Part shown: positions 8,447-16,395 of the stretch, piece by piece | Layout of the letters: each line of letters opens with the position of its first letter | How positions within the stretch are numbered: the first letter of the stretch is position 1 | Source: JACKEQ01 sp041389565 | GTDB taxonomy: Bacteria > Myxococcota_A > UBA796 > GCA-2862545 | Length of the DNA stretch: 64,000 nt | Assembly (NCBI GenBank): GCA_041389565.1 | Contig: JAWKRP010000025.1 | Span: 1-64,000 of the forward strand | Direction of reading: 5' to 3' | Position numbers and translations under genes: made by a program | The notes under the pieces: model-generated | The model's input: only the letters and a program-made list of their open reading frames with translations | What the model was told of the DNA's origin: nothing | Databases searched by the model: none

Positions 8447-10348
8447 CTACCAGGGCTTGTCCGACGCGCGGCCGTTGACGCGCACGCGCTGGCGGCCCTC
8501 TTCGACGCCGTCGAGCATGCGCGACGCCTGGGCCGGCGTGATGTTGCCCGACGGGTCGCCCACGCCCGAAGACTCCGCGCCCGCGTTCCCGTCGGTGCTG
8601 TCGCCCTCCTGACCCTCCGGGTTCTCGTCGAGGTCGCCGGGGTTCGTGGACTCGGAGCCCTCCTGGGGCTCGTCGTTCGAGCCGTCTTTCTGCGTCGGGT
8701 TCTCGGCGGAGCCGTCCTGGTCCTTCGGGTCGGCGTCGCTCTCGCCCTGCTGCGGGTCGCCCTCCTGGGACTCGCCGTCCTTCGGGTCGCCCTGGGGCTC
8801 GCCCTGGTCGGTGCCCTCCGACTTGCCCTCGTCCTGACCGGAGCTCTCCTTGTTCTGGTCGGACTCGTCCTTGCTGTCGCCCTGGCCCTTGCCCTCGTCG
8901 TCCTTCGACGAGCCCTCCTGCGGAGGCGGCGGCGGCTTCTCCTCGCGCCGGAGCACCAGCTCGCCCGACACGAGCTCCTTGTTCTGGCGGGCGCGCTCGT
9001 GGTCGGGGTCGTCGAGGAGCGCGGAGTCGTAGCGCCGCAGCGCCTCTTCGAGCTGACCGGCCCGGTAGCGCGCGTTCCCGGCGTTGTAGTCGGCCTCGGC
9101 GTCTCCCCCGCGCAGACGGGAGGCCTGCTCGAACGCCTGCGCCGCCGCAAGCCAGTCGCCGAGGCGATAGCGCGCGGCCCCCAGGCGCTCGTACAGGCTC
9201 GCATCGCCCGGAGCATCGAGCGCGAGCTCCTCGAGCATCTTCTCGGCCTGGGTGTACTTGCCCTCGCGGTACAGGGCATCCGCCTCGGGAAGCGAGTCGG
9301 CGTGCGCGGCCCCCGGAGCGAGCGACAGCGCCAGGAGCACGGCGGCAGCGGCCCCGAAGCGACGGCGACCCTCTCCGAGCCAGGCGCCCCCGAGCCAGAG
9401 CGCGAGACCGAGGCCCAGCGGGTACTGGTAGGCCGACTGCCACTTCTCGGTCTGCTGGGTGTCGCGCTCGACCGCGCGCAGCGAGCCCCGGATGGCGTTG
9501 CGGTAGAGGTCTTCCATGTCGTTCGCCGATGGCACGGAGTTCACGAACCCTCCACCCGTGATCCTAGCGACTTCGCGCAGCGTCACGAAGTCAGGCTTCG
9601 TCATCACCTGCTTGCCCTCGTGCTTGAGGTAGCCCTTGTCGCCCACGGGGATGGGCGCTTCGTCCTCCCCGACGCCCACGGCGTACACGATCACGCCCTC
9701 CTCCTTCGCTTCGCGGGCCGCCCGCTCGGCGTCTTCGGGATCGTGCGTCTCACCGTCGGAGAACACCAGGATCGCCTTGCCGGCCTTGCCCTCGTCGCGG
9801 CGCAGCAGCTCGCGCGACACGTCGATCGCCTTGCCGAGCGCGCTGCCCTGCGACTTGAACATGTCGGTGTCGGCCTCTTCCAGCACCCACTCCACGGCCT
9901 TGTAGTCTTCGGTGAGCGGCAGGCGCGGGTAGGCCTCGCCTGCGAAGAACACGATGGCGACGCGGTCTCCGGTGAGCAGGTCGAGCAGGTCGACGACCTC
10001 GCGACGGGCCCGCTCGAGACGGCTCGGATCGACGTCGCGGGCATCCATCGATCGGGACAGATCGATCGCGAGCACGAGGTCGACGCCGCTGGTCTTCACC
10101 TGGACGATCTCCTTGTCGAAGGCGGGCTCGGCGAGCGCGATGCACCCGAGCAGGAGGCACGCCAGGGAGAAGACATCGCGCACGCGGCGGCGGTTCCGGA
10201 CCGATCGCGGCAGCACGCGCGCGAGCAGGTCGCCGGCGAACACCGCCTTCAACTTCCGGTAGTGCCACCACGACCCCACCATCACGACGAGCGCGACCGG
10301 GATCACGAGGAGCTGGGTCCAGAACCAGCCGGGCTCGATCCAGTTCAC
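8447..10348 (-). CDS. BatB-BatC fusion: vWA domain plus TPR and acidic tail
   Basis: The 633-residue product joins two proteins that are usually separate. Residues about 1-330 form BatB: two N-terminal membrane helices and a von Willebrand A domain with MIDAS motif DLSRSM and FSDGETHDPED. A further helix is at about 325-350. Residues about 350-470 form BatC-like TPRs (YREGKYTQAEKMLEELAL, ADYNAGNARYRAGQLEEAL). The last 150 residues are a low-complexity Asp/Glu/Gln/Ser/Gly region beginning with PPPPPQEGSS. The start is a GTG with GGAGGGG six bases before it, overlapping the preceding stop (GTGA). vWA domains with MIDAS bind metal and partner proteins. The fusion enforces 1:1 stoichiometry of the two parts (inference). 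Confidence 0.88.
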   Translation of the reverse strand: MNWIEPGWFWTQLLVIPVALVVMVGSWWHYRKLKAVFAGDLLARVLPRSVRNRRRVRDVFSLACLLLGCIALAEPAFDKEIVQVKTSGVDLVLAIDLSRSMDARDVDPSRLERARREVVDLLDLLTGDRVAIVFFAGEAYPRLPLTEDYKAVEWVLEEADTDMFKSQGSALGKAIDVSRELLRRDEGKAGKAILVFSDGETHDPEDAERAAREAKEEGVIVYAVGVGEDEAPIPVGDKGYLKHEGKQVMTKPDFVTLREVARITGGGFVNSVPSANDMEDLYRNAIRGSLRAVERDTQQTEKWQSAYQYPLGLGLALWLGGAWLGEGRRRFGAAAAVLLALSLAPGAAHADSLPEADALYREGKYTQAEKMLEELALDAPGDASLYERLGAARYRLGDWLAAAQAFEQASRLRGGDAEADYNAGNARYRAGQLEEALRRYDSALLDDPDHERARQNKELVSGELVLRREEKPPPPPQEGSSKDDEGKGQGDSKDESDQNKESSGQDEGKSEGTDQGEPQGDPKDGESQEGDPQQGESDADPKDQDGSAENPTQKDGSNDEPQEGSESTNPGDLDENPEGQEGDSTDGNAGAESSGVGDPSGNITPAQASRMLDGVEEGRQRVRVNGRASDKPW

Positions 10349-10644
10349 GGACCCCTCCGGAGCCAGGTGTGGGACAGCACCAGCGACGTGCCGAGCGCGA
10401 GCAGACCGGGCACGAGCGGCCATCGGTACCGATCCGTGGGGTGCAGGCTCACCCACCCGAAGCCCGGGCTCGGCACCAGCTCGTCGAGCCCGGCGAACGC
10501 GTCCCCGAGCTCCCCCCGCTGGTAGCCGGGCGCCCGATCGATGCCGATGGCATGGACCCGGTTGCCGCCGCGCCAGCGCCTCCACGCGAGCACCGCCCAC
10601 ACGGGCGGGAGCGCGGCCAACCACAGCGGAGAGCCGAAGATCAC
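10345..10644 (-). CDS. Small membrane protein, vWA-less paralogue of BatA
   Basis: The product has 99 residues with an N-terminal helix (GSPLWLAALPPVWAVLAWRRW) and a C-terminal helix ending VLSHTWLRRGP. The neighbouring BatA ends LLSHTWLRRGP and begins with a similar GSPEAFLLLIPVWGLLAQRW. The protein therefore looks like BatA with its vWA domain removed, keeping both membrane anchors. The DNA of the two tails is also similar (about 10348-10412 against 10644-10708). The start is GTG with GGAGGGG before it and overlaps the BatA stop as GTGA; its own stop forms the same junction with the next gene. It is a real coding frame because of this conserved coupling, but its role is unknown. Confidence 0.75.
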   Translation of the reverse strand: MIFGSPLWLAALPPVWAVLAWRRWRGGNRVHAIGIDRAPGYQRGELGDAFAGLDELVPSPGFGWVSLHPTDRYRWPLVPGLLALGTSLVLSHTWLRRGP

Positions 10645-11600
10645 GGGCCCCTCCGCAGCCAGGTGTGCGACAGGAGCAGGCTGATGCCGAGCAGGATCAG
10701 GCCGGGGACGAGGTAGCGGCGGAACTCCTCGTCGTAGTCGACGACCTCCTTCACCTCGGCGGTGCTGGGCTCGAGCTCGTCGATCTTCTCGTAGATGTTC
10801 TGGAGCGACCGGGTGTCGGTGGCCCGGAAGTACTTCCCGCCCGTCATCTCGGCGATCTGCGTGAGCCCACGCTCGTCGAGCCCGTCTCCGCCCCACGGGG
10901 TGCGGGCCCGCTGCGCCCCGACGCCGATGGTGTAGACCGTGATGTCGAGCGCGGCAGCGGCCTCGGCGGCCTGCGTGGGGGTGATGCGCCCCGCGTTGTT
11001 CTGCCCGTCGGTGAGCAGGATGATCACGCGGTCCGGGGCCTCGAGGTCTTTCAGGCGCTTGGACGCCACGGCCAGCGCGCTGCCGATGGCGGTGCCCTTC
11101 GCACCGGCCACGCCGATCTCGACCTGGCGCAGCGCGTCGAGCAGCGTCTCGTGGTCGAGCGTGAGGGGCACCTGCGTGAACGCCTCCTCTCCGAACACCA
11201 CCACGCCGATGCGGTCGTGCGGACGGCCCTCGACGAACTCCCCGATGACGCCCTTCGCCACCTGGAGCCGGTTCACGGGCATGCCCGACTTCTGGAAGTC
11301 CTCCGCGCGCATCGAGCCCGACGTGTCGACCGCCAGCACGATGTCGAGCCCCTCGGACTCGACGGACACCGAGCGGTGCGCGACCCGCGGCCGGGCGAGC
11401 GCGAACACGAGCAGGGTGAGCCCGACCAGCGACGTGATCTGGGGCACCCAGGCGAGCAGCAGGCGGAGCGTCCACCGGCGCTTCAGCGTCGAGAAGCCCG
11501 GAACGGCGAGCTTGTTGCGCCCCGTGATCCAGCGCTGGGCGAGCAGGCCCCACACGGGGATCAGCAGCAGGAAGGCCTCGGGAGAGCCGTACTCATGCAT
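10641..11600 (-). CDS. BatA-like von Willebrand factor A membrane protein
   Basis: The product has 319 residues: two N-terminal membrane helices (about 8-25 and 57-75), a vWA domain with MIDAS motif DTSGSM and the conserved LLTDGQNNAG, and a C-terminal anchoring helix (LVPGLILLGISLLLSHTW). This matches BatA in length and layout. The start ATG at 11600 lies 8 bases inside the previous gene. A second ATG at 11596 is out of frame. BatA and BatB are thought to form a membrane-bound periplasm-facing or cytoplasm-facing vWA complex controlled by a MoxR AAA+ ATPase. No moxR is adjacent here. Confidence 0.92.
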   Translation of the reverse strand: MHEYGSPEAFLLLIPVWGLLAQRWITGRNKLAVPGFSTLKRRWTLRLLLAWVPQITSLVGLTLLVFALARPRVAHRSVSVESEGLDIVLAVDTSGSMRAEDFQKSGMPVNRLQVAKGVIGEFVEGRPHDRIGVVVFGEEAFTQVPLTLDHETLLDALRQVEIGVAGAKGTAIGSALAVASKRLKDLEAPDRVIILLTDGQNNAGRITPTQAAEAAAALDITVYTIGVGAQRARTPWGGDGLDERGLTQIAEMTGGKYFRATDTRSLQNIYEKIDELEPSTAEVKEVVDYDEEFRRYLVPGLILLGISLLLSHTWLRRGP

Positions 11601-12492
11601 CGGCCGGGCCCTCCGGGCTCCAGCTGCGCGGGCGCGTGCTGCTGACGAAGGCGCGCAACGACGCGTCCATGCCCTCGAAGAAGTCGTGCTCGGGCGACAC
11701 CTCCGCGTACTTCACGAGGTCGGTGGCGCGCAGCAGGTCGCGAGCGCGCGGCACGTTCCCCTGCGGGAGATGCGCCATGCCCTCGAGCTTCTGCACGATC
11801 TCGGTGGTGGTCCACGACACGGCGGGGAACTGGAGCACCTCCTCGACGTACTCGCGGAAGATGCGCGACAGCTCCTTCGCCTTGTCGTCATCCGACAGCG
11901 CGTCGTCGGCGCGGATGGCCTCCCACGCCTTCAGGCAGCGGACGTCGGCCGGAACGAGCTTCTGGACCTTCGTGCGCGGGCGCCGCGCCATCGACGCGAA
12001 CCCGACGAGCACGCCGCCGACCATCAGGAGCGTGACCCCGCCTCCCGCGCAGATCCACCCCCACGGGATCTCCCACACGGCCGCTGGGTCTTCGATGTCG
12101 GCGATCTTGTCGACGTTCGGGCCCTGCACGCCGAGATCGAGCCACACGGGCAGCGACTGCGCTTCGACCTCACCCCCCGTGACGACGAGCGGAGGAACCT
12201 CGTAGAACCCCTTCTTCCCGGTGAACCGGAACCGCTGGGTGAGCACCGAGCGGCCGCCGAGCTGCTCCGTGGTGAGGCCTTCCTGCGTGAACACGAGCCC
12301 CTCGACCTCGGGCTCGGGCAGGCTGACCGCCACCCCTTCCGGATGGGTGGTCTGCACGACCAACACGCCGCCGGACGCGTGTGTGTCGACCGCCCAGGCG
12401 CGCACCTCGATCCCCGAGGGGTCGGGCTCGTCCGTCGCGCTGCATCCCGCGAGGACCCAGAGCCCCGCGACCCCCACGGAACCGAGCCTCAC
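11593..12492 (-). CDS. DUF4381/BatD-like lipoprotein of the Bat operon
   Basis: The 299-residue product has a lipoprotein signal (WVLAGC). A beta-rich domain follows at about residues 25-150, including GLTTEQLGGRSVLTQRFRF and a PPLVVTGGE strand like those of BatD. Next come one membrane helix (WGWICAGGGVTLLMVGGVLV) and a cytoplasmic helical domain with LSRIFREYVEEVLQFP and TTTEIVQKLEG. The last part resembles the DUF4381-type proteins that sit between DUF58 and vWA genes in MoxR/Bat clusters. The start is a GTG overlapping the DUF58 stop. The gene is predicted by position and layout. Precise family assignment is tentative. Confidence 0.78.
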   Translation of the reverse strand: MRLGSVGVAGLWVLAGCSATDEPDPSGIEVRAWAVDTHASGGVLVVQTTHPEGVAVSLPEPEVEGLVFTQEGLTTEQLGGRSVLTQRFRFTGKKGFYEVPPLVVTGGEVEAQSLPVWLDLGVQGPNVDKIADIEDPAAVWEIPWGWICAGGGVTLLMVGGVLVGFASMARRPRTKVQKLVPADVRCLKAWEAIRADDALSDDDKAKELSRIFREYVEEVLQFPAVSWTTTEIVQKLEGMAHLPQGNVPRARDLLRATDLVKYAEVSPEHDFFEGMDASLRAFVSSTRPRSWSPEGPADA

Positions 12493-13358
12493 CGGCGCGC
12501 CTGCTGCTGGAAGTACGTGTGGAGCCGGGCGAACGGGTCTTCGGCGGTGTCGATGGAGATGGCGCCGGCTCCCATGCGGCGCACGCGGCGGAGGCGCTCG
12601 TCGACCGACGTGGTGCCGCGGTACTGGCGGCCGTCGACGAGCATCGTGCGGCCCGTCTCGCTGTCGACCACCTCGATCAGCCCGAGCTTGCCGAGCCCTT
12701 CGTCGAGGCGGTCGTGCACGAGCATGGCGTGCACCTTGTGCTTGCGTGCCAGGGAGCCGAGCAGGCTGTCCCACGGGCCGGGATCCAGGAAGTCGGACAC
12801 CACGATGATGGTGGCGCGCCGACGCTGCACCTGGCGCACGAACCGGAAGAGCTCGACGAGATCGGTGCCGCGGTGGCGACCCTCGGCGGCGAACACGGTC
12901 TGGATGACCGCCCACGCGTGCCCCCGGCTCCGTCGGGGCGTGAGGAACTGCTCCACGCGGTCGGTGAACGTGACGAGGCCGATGCGGTCCTGGTTTCGGA
13001 TGGACGCGTACGCGATGCCCCCGGCCACACGGGCGATCTGCAGCCTGCGGTCGGTGCGGCCGTCGCGCCCTCCCGAGCCCACGCGCGTCGACCCGCTCAC
13101 GTCGACCAGCAGAAGCACCGTGAGCTGGCGCTCCTCGCGGAACACCTTGATGAACGGCTCGCCGGAGCGCGCGGTGACGTTCCAGTCGATGTGCCGCACA
13201 TCGTCGCCGGGCATGTACTCGCGGACCTCTTCGAACTCCATGCCCTGCCCGCGCACGGCCGAGCGGTAGTCGCCCGCGAACAGCGAGTCGACCTTGCGGC
13301 CCGCAACCAGGTGGAGTCGGCGTAGCTCCCGCAGCTCTTCGGCGGTCAGGCTCGGCAT
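12489..13358 (-). CDS. DUF58 domain protein (Bat operon)
   Basis: The 289-residue cytoplasmic protein shows the DUF58 hallmarks: GRKVDSLFAGDYRSAVRGQG, the conserved EVREYMPGDDVRHIDWNVTA, and a vWA-like core with DVSGST and VVSDFLDPG. DUF58 proteins accompany MoxR AAA+ ATPases and vWA membrane proteins. It is the first gene of the seven-gene operon. Upstream is a 180-bp divergent region shared with the sigma factor. The absence of moxR immediately before it is unusual for the family. Confidence 0.93.
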   Translation of the reverse strand: MPSLTAEELRELRRLHLVAGRKVDSLFAGDYRSAVRGQGMEFEEVREYMPGDDVRHIDWNVTARSGEPFIKVFREERQLTVLLLVDVSGSTRVGSGGRDGRTDRRLQIARVAGGIAYASIRNQDRIGLVTFTDRVEQFLTPRRSRGHAWAVIQTVFAAEGRHRGTDLVELFRFVRQVQRRRATIIVVSDFLDPGPWDSLLGSLARKHKVHAMLVHDRLDEGLGKLGLIEVVDSETGRTMLVDGRQYRGTTSVDERLRRVRRMGAGAISIDTAEDPFARLHTYFQQQARR

Positions 13359-13538
13359 GGGCGCCCCATATCACCTTTGCCGGACGGTGGCGGAGGCCGG
13401 ACGGCACGGGATCTTCGACACCCCGCGCATCCCGGTGCTAAGGGGGGTCCCGCCTGGCCGACCGGCCTCCGCGGAACCCTTGACCCGCGCGCGGCAGGTG
13501 CCTAACCAGCTCCCGGGCGAACTCTGGAGGAGGATTCG

Positions 13539-14441
13539 ATGACGGCGCTCGTCCGCTCCGAGACTCACGGCACGTCCACGCGGGCGCACGCGACGCTCCG
13601 CACCACGCAGGACGAGACCACCCGGCGCTGGCTGAAGTACGTCCGCTCGATCCCCCGGGTCGACGACGCCGAGGGACTGGAGCTCGCACGGCGGTTCCGC
13701 GACGGCGACAAGGAGGCCGGCGAGCAGCTGGTGGCCGCGCACCTCTACGTGGTGCTCCAGGTGGCGATGCGCCTGCGCGTGCAGTCCGATCTCGCGTTCG
13801 ACCTGATCCAGGAGGGGAACGGCGGCCTGCTCGACGCCCTGCACCGCTTCGATCCCTCCCGAGGCATCCCGTTCTCGGCCTACTCCCGCTACTGGGCCCG
13901 TGCGCGCATGCTCGCGTGGGTGTCGTCGCACCACCGCATCGTGCGGGTCGGCCGTCCCACGCGCGAGCTCGCGTTCCGTCTGGCGAAGGAGCGAGAGCAC
14001 CGCGAGACGCTCGGGCTCCCGATCGATCTCGCGAGCCTGGCGGAGGCCTGCGATGCCACGATGGCCGAGGTGGAGCGCGCCCAGCAGCTGATGATCTACG
14101 GTGAAGACGCCCTCGGGGCTCCGGCCGCCGACGGTCAGATCGCGCTGGCCGAGCGGATCAGCGACGACGACGGCCTCACGCCGGAAGACGAAGCGAGCCG
14201 TCGCGAGATCTCGAGCCGTCTGAGCGACGCCGTCGTGGCGTTCGCCGACACCCTCGACGTCGAGCGCGACCAGGTCATCTTCTTCGAGCGCATCACGAGC
14301 GACGACCCCGTGTCGCTCGCCGACCTCGGGCGGCGGTTCGACATCAGCCGCGAGCGCGCGCGTCAGCTCGAGGCGCGCATCGTGCGGAACTTCCGGGCCT
14401 TCCTGCAGGAGTGGGCGGGAGATCTGGTGTGGGCCGCGTAG
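13539..14441 (+). CDS. RpoH-like alternative sigma-70 factor
   Basis: The 300-residue product has sigma region 2 with LVAAHLYVVLQVA, DLIQEGNGGLLDALHRFDPS, and IPFSAYSRYWARARMLAWV. It also has a region 3 helix and a region 4 helix-turn-helix VSLADLGRRFDISRERARQL. Length and the absence of region 1.1 fit a group 3/RpoH-type factor. The conserved region 2.4 aromatic pair is altered (RYWARARM instead of the usual MWWIKASI type), so its promoter specificity may differ. A strong GGAGGA site precedes the ATG. It is divergent from the Bat operon and could control it (inference). The regulon is unknown. Confidence 0.9.
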   Translation: MTALVRSETHGTSTRAHATLRTTQDETTRRWLKYVRSIPRVDDAEGLELARRFRDGDKEAGEQLVAAHLYVVLQVAMRLRVQSDLAFDLIQEGNGGLLDALHRFDPSRGIPFSAYSRYWARARMLAWVSSHHRIVRVGRPTRELAFRLAKEREHRETLGLPIDLASLAEACDATMAEVERAQQLMIYGEDALGAPAADGQIALAERISDDDGLTPEDEASRREISSRLSDAVVAFADTLDVERDQVIFFERITSDDPVSLADLGRRFDISRERARQLEARIVRNFRAFLQEWAGDLVWAA

Positions 14442-14492
14442 GTGTAATGGTGCTGCAAGTGCATCCGGGATCGCCTCCCATAGGATGTCTGC

Positions 14493-14615
14493 ATGAACGA
14501 CCAACCCACTCTCTCCGAAGCCGTCATGGTCGGCATCCTGCTGTCGGTTCCCGGTGCGCTGCTCGCCTGGATCGTGTTCGGTCTGGTCGGCATCGTCCAG
14601 ATGAACGGGATCTGA
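14493..14615 (+). CDS. Putative 40-residue membrane microprotein
   Basis: A short frame encodes 40 residues with one strongly hydrophobic helix (VMVGILLSVPGALLAWIVFG) and a polar N-terminus (MNDQPTLSEA). AGGA seven bases before the ATG is an acceptable ribosome site. TAGGAT directly upstream resembles the -10-like elements before other genes here, though it overlaps the ribosome site. It lies downstream of the sigma factor gene on the same strand. Third-position GC is high but the length is too short for a firm call. No homologue is recognised. Confidence 0.42.
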   Translation: MNDQPTLSEAVMVGILLSVPGALLAWIVFGLVGIVQMNGI

Positions 14616-14654
14616 GCGCGCACGGGGCTCCCTCCGGGCCCCGGAATCCGTGAG

Positions 14655-15695
14655 CTACTTCGCGGGCGCCAGGTCCGAGCAGGTGAGCGAGCCGGTCAGC
14701 ATCTTCTTGCTGCCCGTCCATGACGACCCCACCGCCATCGACTTCCACTTCGAAGCCGGCACGGAACAGGTCTGTGCGGTGCCATCCGCCTCGACGAGCG
14801 CGACCTCGTAGCGCTCCGTGCGCGAGCCCTCACGCGTGCACCCGAGGGTCTTGCAGCCGTCGACCTTCACGGTCGGCCACTCCGGGGTGGAGTCGAGCCC
14901 TTCGCCGCTCGTGCGCTTCGTGTCGTGGGTCTTCCATTTCTCTTCGTCCCACCGGCACCACGGTTCCATCACCGGCTCGTCGCGGTACTTCGGTGTGCAC
15001 TCCTGCTTCGTCTTGAAGGTGCCGTCGCCGTTGTCGACGTTCTTGGTCTTGCAGGTCTCGCCGTCCTTCACCTTGCGGGTCTTCCGCTCCTTCTCCGACC
15101 GCTGCACGTTGGTGGCGGAGGCCGGCATCTTGTCGCACCAGTCGTCCTCCTTGCTCGTCTGGAGCTTCTCGATCTCGATGGATCGGGTCCAGGAGTGCCC
15201 CTTCACGGTGAGGTCGGCGTCGCTCGTCCAGAACACGTTGAGCAGGCACACCACGAGGAACAGCGCGAACACCCCCACGATCAGGGCCGTGCAGCCCATC
15301 CCGAGCAGCCCCATGCCTGCGGCAGCCCCGGCGCGGCCGGACGATTCGGGCTCCGGCTCCGGAGGAGGTGCGGGCTTCGCGGGCTTGCGCGTGCCCGACT
15401 GCGCCCCGGCGTCGACCTCGCCCTTCGTCGAGACCGCCGAGCCCTCCTCGAGCACGTTCCCGCAGTTCGTACAGTAGTGCGCGGCCGCCGAGTTGGGCGT
15501 GTCGCAGCTCGGGCACCGGAGGTCGGCGCCGACGAACTGGTGGTCCTCCACCGCGACCTTCTCGTCCTCCGGCGGGAAGTACCGGCTGTCGGGATCCTGC
15601 GGTGCACCGCACTCCGGGCAGTGCCGGTGGGTCTTCCCGAGCAGCTTGGCCGTGTCGCAGTACTTGCAGTCCCAGAACATCTCGTAGGTCGGCAT
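14655..15695 (-). CDS. Double zinc-ribbon membrane protein
   Basis: The 346-residue product begins with two Cys4 zinc ribbons: CKYC with CPEC (about residues 9-32) and CPSC with CTNC (about 61-84). A Pro/Glu linker follows, then one membrane helix at about residues 130-155 (LLGMGCTALIVGVFALFLVV) and a Lys/Trp/Cys-containing C-terminal domain of about 190 residues presumably outside the membrane. I chose the ATG at 15695 because the first ribbon starts directly after it and GGGAG precedes it. Earlier in-frame starts would run through the divergent promoter of the ferritin gene. Function unknown. Zinc ribbons plus one helix recur in bacterial envelope or stress proteins. Confidence 0.8.
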   Translation of the reverse strand: MPTYEMFWDCKYCDTAKLLGKTHRHCPECGAPQDPDSRYFPPEDEKVAVEDHQFVGADLRCPSCDTPNSAAAHYCTNCGNVLEEGSAVSTKGEVDAGAQSGTRKPAKPAPPPEPEPESSGRAGAAAGMGLLGMGCTALIVGVFALFLVVCLLNVFWTSDADLTVKGHSWTRSIEIEKLQTSKEDDWCDKMPASATNVQRSEKERKTRKVKDGETCKTKNVDNGDGTFKTKQECTPKYRDEPVMEPWCRWDEEKWKTHDTKRTSGEGLDSTPEWPTVKVDGCKTLGCTREGSRTERYEVALVEADGTAQTCSVPASKWKSMAVGSSWTGSKKMLTGSLTCSDLAPAK

Positions 15696-15789
15696 GCGCG
15701 TCTCCCGGCCGGAGGATGGCACGGCTCGGCCGTCGGGTCGACCTCTGGACACCCCGCTGACGTCGCGCGCGGGATCCTCTGGACGCACT

Positions 15790-15836
15790 TTTGTTTGCAT
15801 CATGAATATGTCTGCAATATGCTCAGTGCATACAAA
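15790..15836 (+). promoter_or_regulatory. AT-rich promoter with operator-like inverted repeat
   Basis: An AT-rich island in an otherwise GC-rich region contains inverted arms TTTGTTTGCA (15790-15799) and TGCATACAAA (15827-15836), matching at 9 of 10 positions. Between them sit a possible -35 TTGCAT (15795-15800) and -10 TATGCT (15818-15823) spaced by 17 bp. The arrangement suggests a repressor or activator site over the ferritin/FNT promoter. It does not match the Fur or PerR consensus. The candidate ATG starts at 15802 and 15808 fall inside it. Confidence 0.45.
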
Positions 15837-16395
15837 CGCTGGAGGCCCCATCTACGCCCAAGACAAACATTCGATTCCGTCCATCGCGTCCGACCTCGGC
15901 CACAACGAGGGCGAAGGCCCGATCACCCCGTCGTTCCTCGTGGACGTCGACCGGGTCGTCGCCCTGCTGAACCAGGCCGTCGCGTCGGAGCTCACCGCAT
16001 TCCTCTCCTACACCGCGCACGCCGCCGCGGCCGGGGGTCTCCGCGAGGAGGTCGCCCAGCGCGAGTTCGCCGAGCACGCCGAGCAGGAGCTGGGACACGC
16101 CCGTGCCCTGATCGCCCGCATCGACGAGCTCGGTGGGATCGCGGATCTCGACCCGTCCACGTTCGCCAGGCGCTCGATCGCCCCGTTCTGCGGTGCGACC
16201 GGCCTGGATGAAATGCTTGCACACCAGATGCAGGCAGAACGCGGAGCGGTCGAGCTCTACCGGAACGCCATCCAGTGGCTCGGAGACCGCGATCCCACGA
16301 CCCGTCGCCTCCTCGAGGACATCCTGTCGACCGAGGAGCGCCACGCGCGCGACATCCAGACCCTGCTCGACTCCCTGACCAGCGGGGGCGCATGA
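15802..16395 (+). CDS. Ferritin-like (bacterioferritin-type) diiron protein
   Basis: The frame encodes up to 197 residues. A four-helix ferritin-like fold is indicated by the metal-ligand pattern: Glu in NQAVASELTAFLSY, Glu and His in EFAEHAEQELGHARAL, Glu in HQMQAERGAVELYR, and Glu/His in LSTEERHARDIQTLL. This is the bacterioferritin-type diiron signature. It would store iron or detoxify peroxide. The start is doubtful: ATGs at 15802/15808 lie inside a putative promoter, while GGAGG at 15841 is followed four bases later by an in-frame ATC (15850). The conserved fold starts about 38 residues later, so no start affects the domain. Its stop overlaps the FNT gene start (ATGA). Confidence 0.82.
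   Translation: MNMSAICSVHTNAGGPIYAQDKHSIPSIASDLGHNEGEGPITPSFLVDVDRVVALLNQAVASELTAFLSYTAHAAAAGGLREEVAQREFAEHAEQELGHARALIARIDELGGIADLDPSTFARRSIAPFCGATGLDEMLAHQMQAERGAVELYRNAIQWLGDRDPTTRRLLEDILSTEERHARDIQTLLDSLTSGGA

Noticed and set aside
13490..13506. Promoter TTGACC followed by TAACCA upstream of the sigma factor gene
   Set aside because: The -35 is good and spacing about 17, but the -10 matches only two of six bases.
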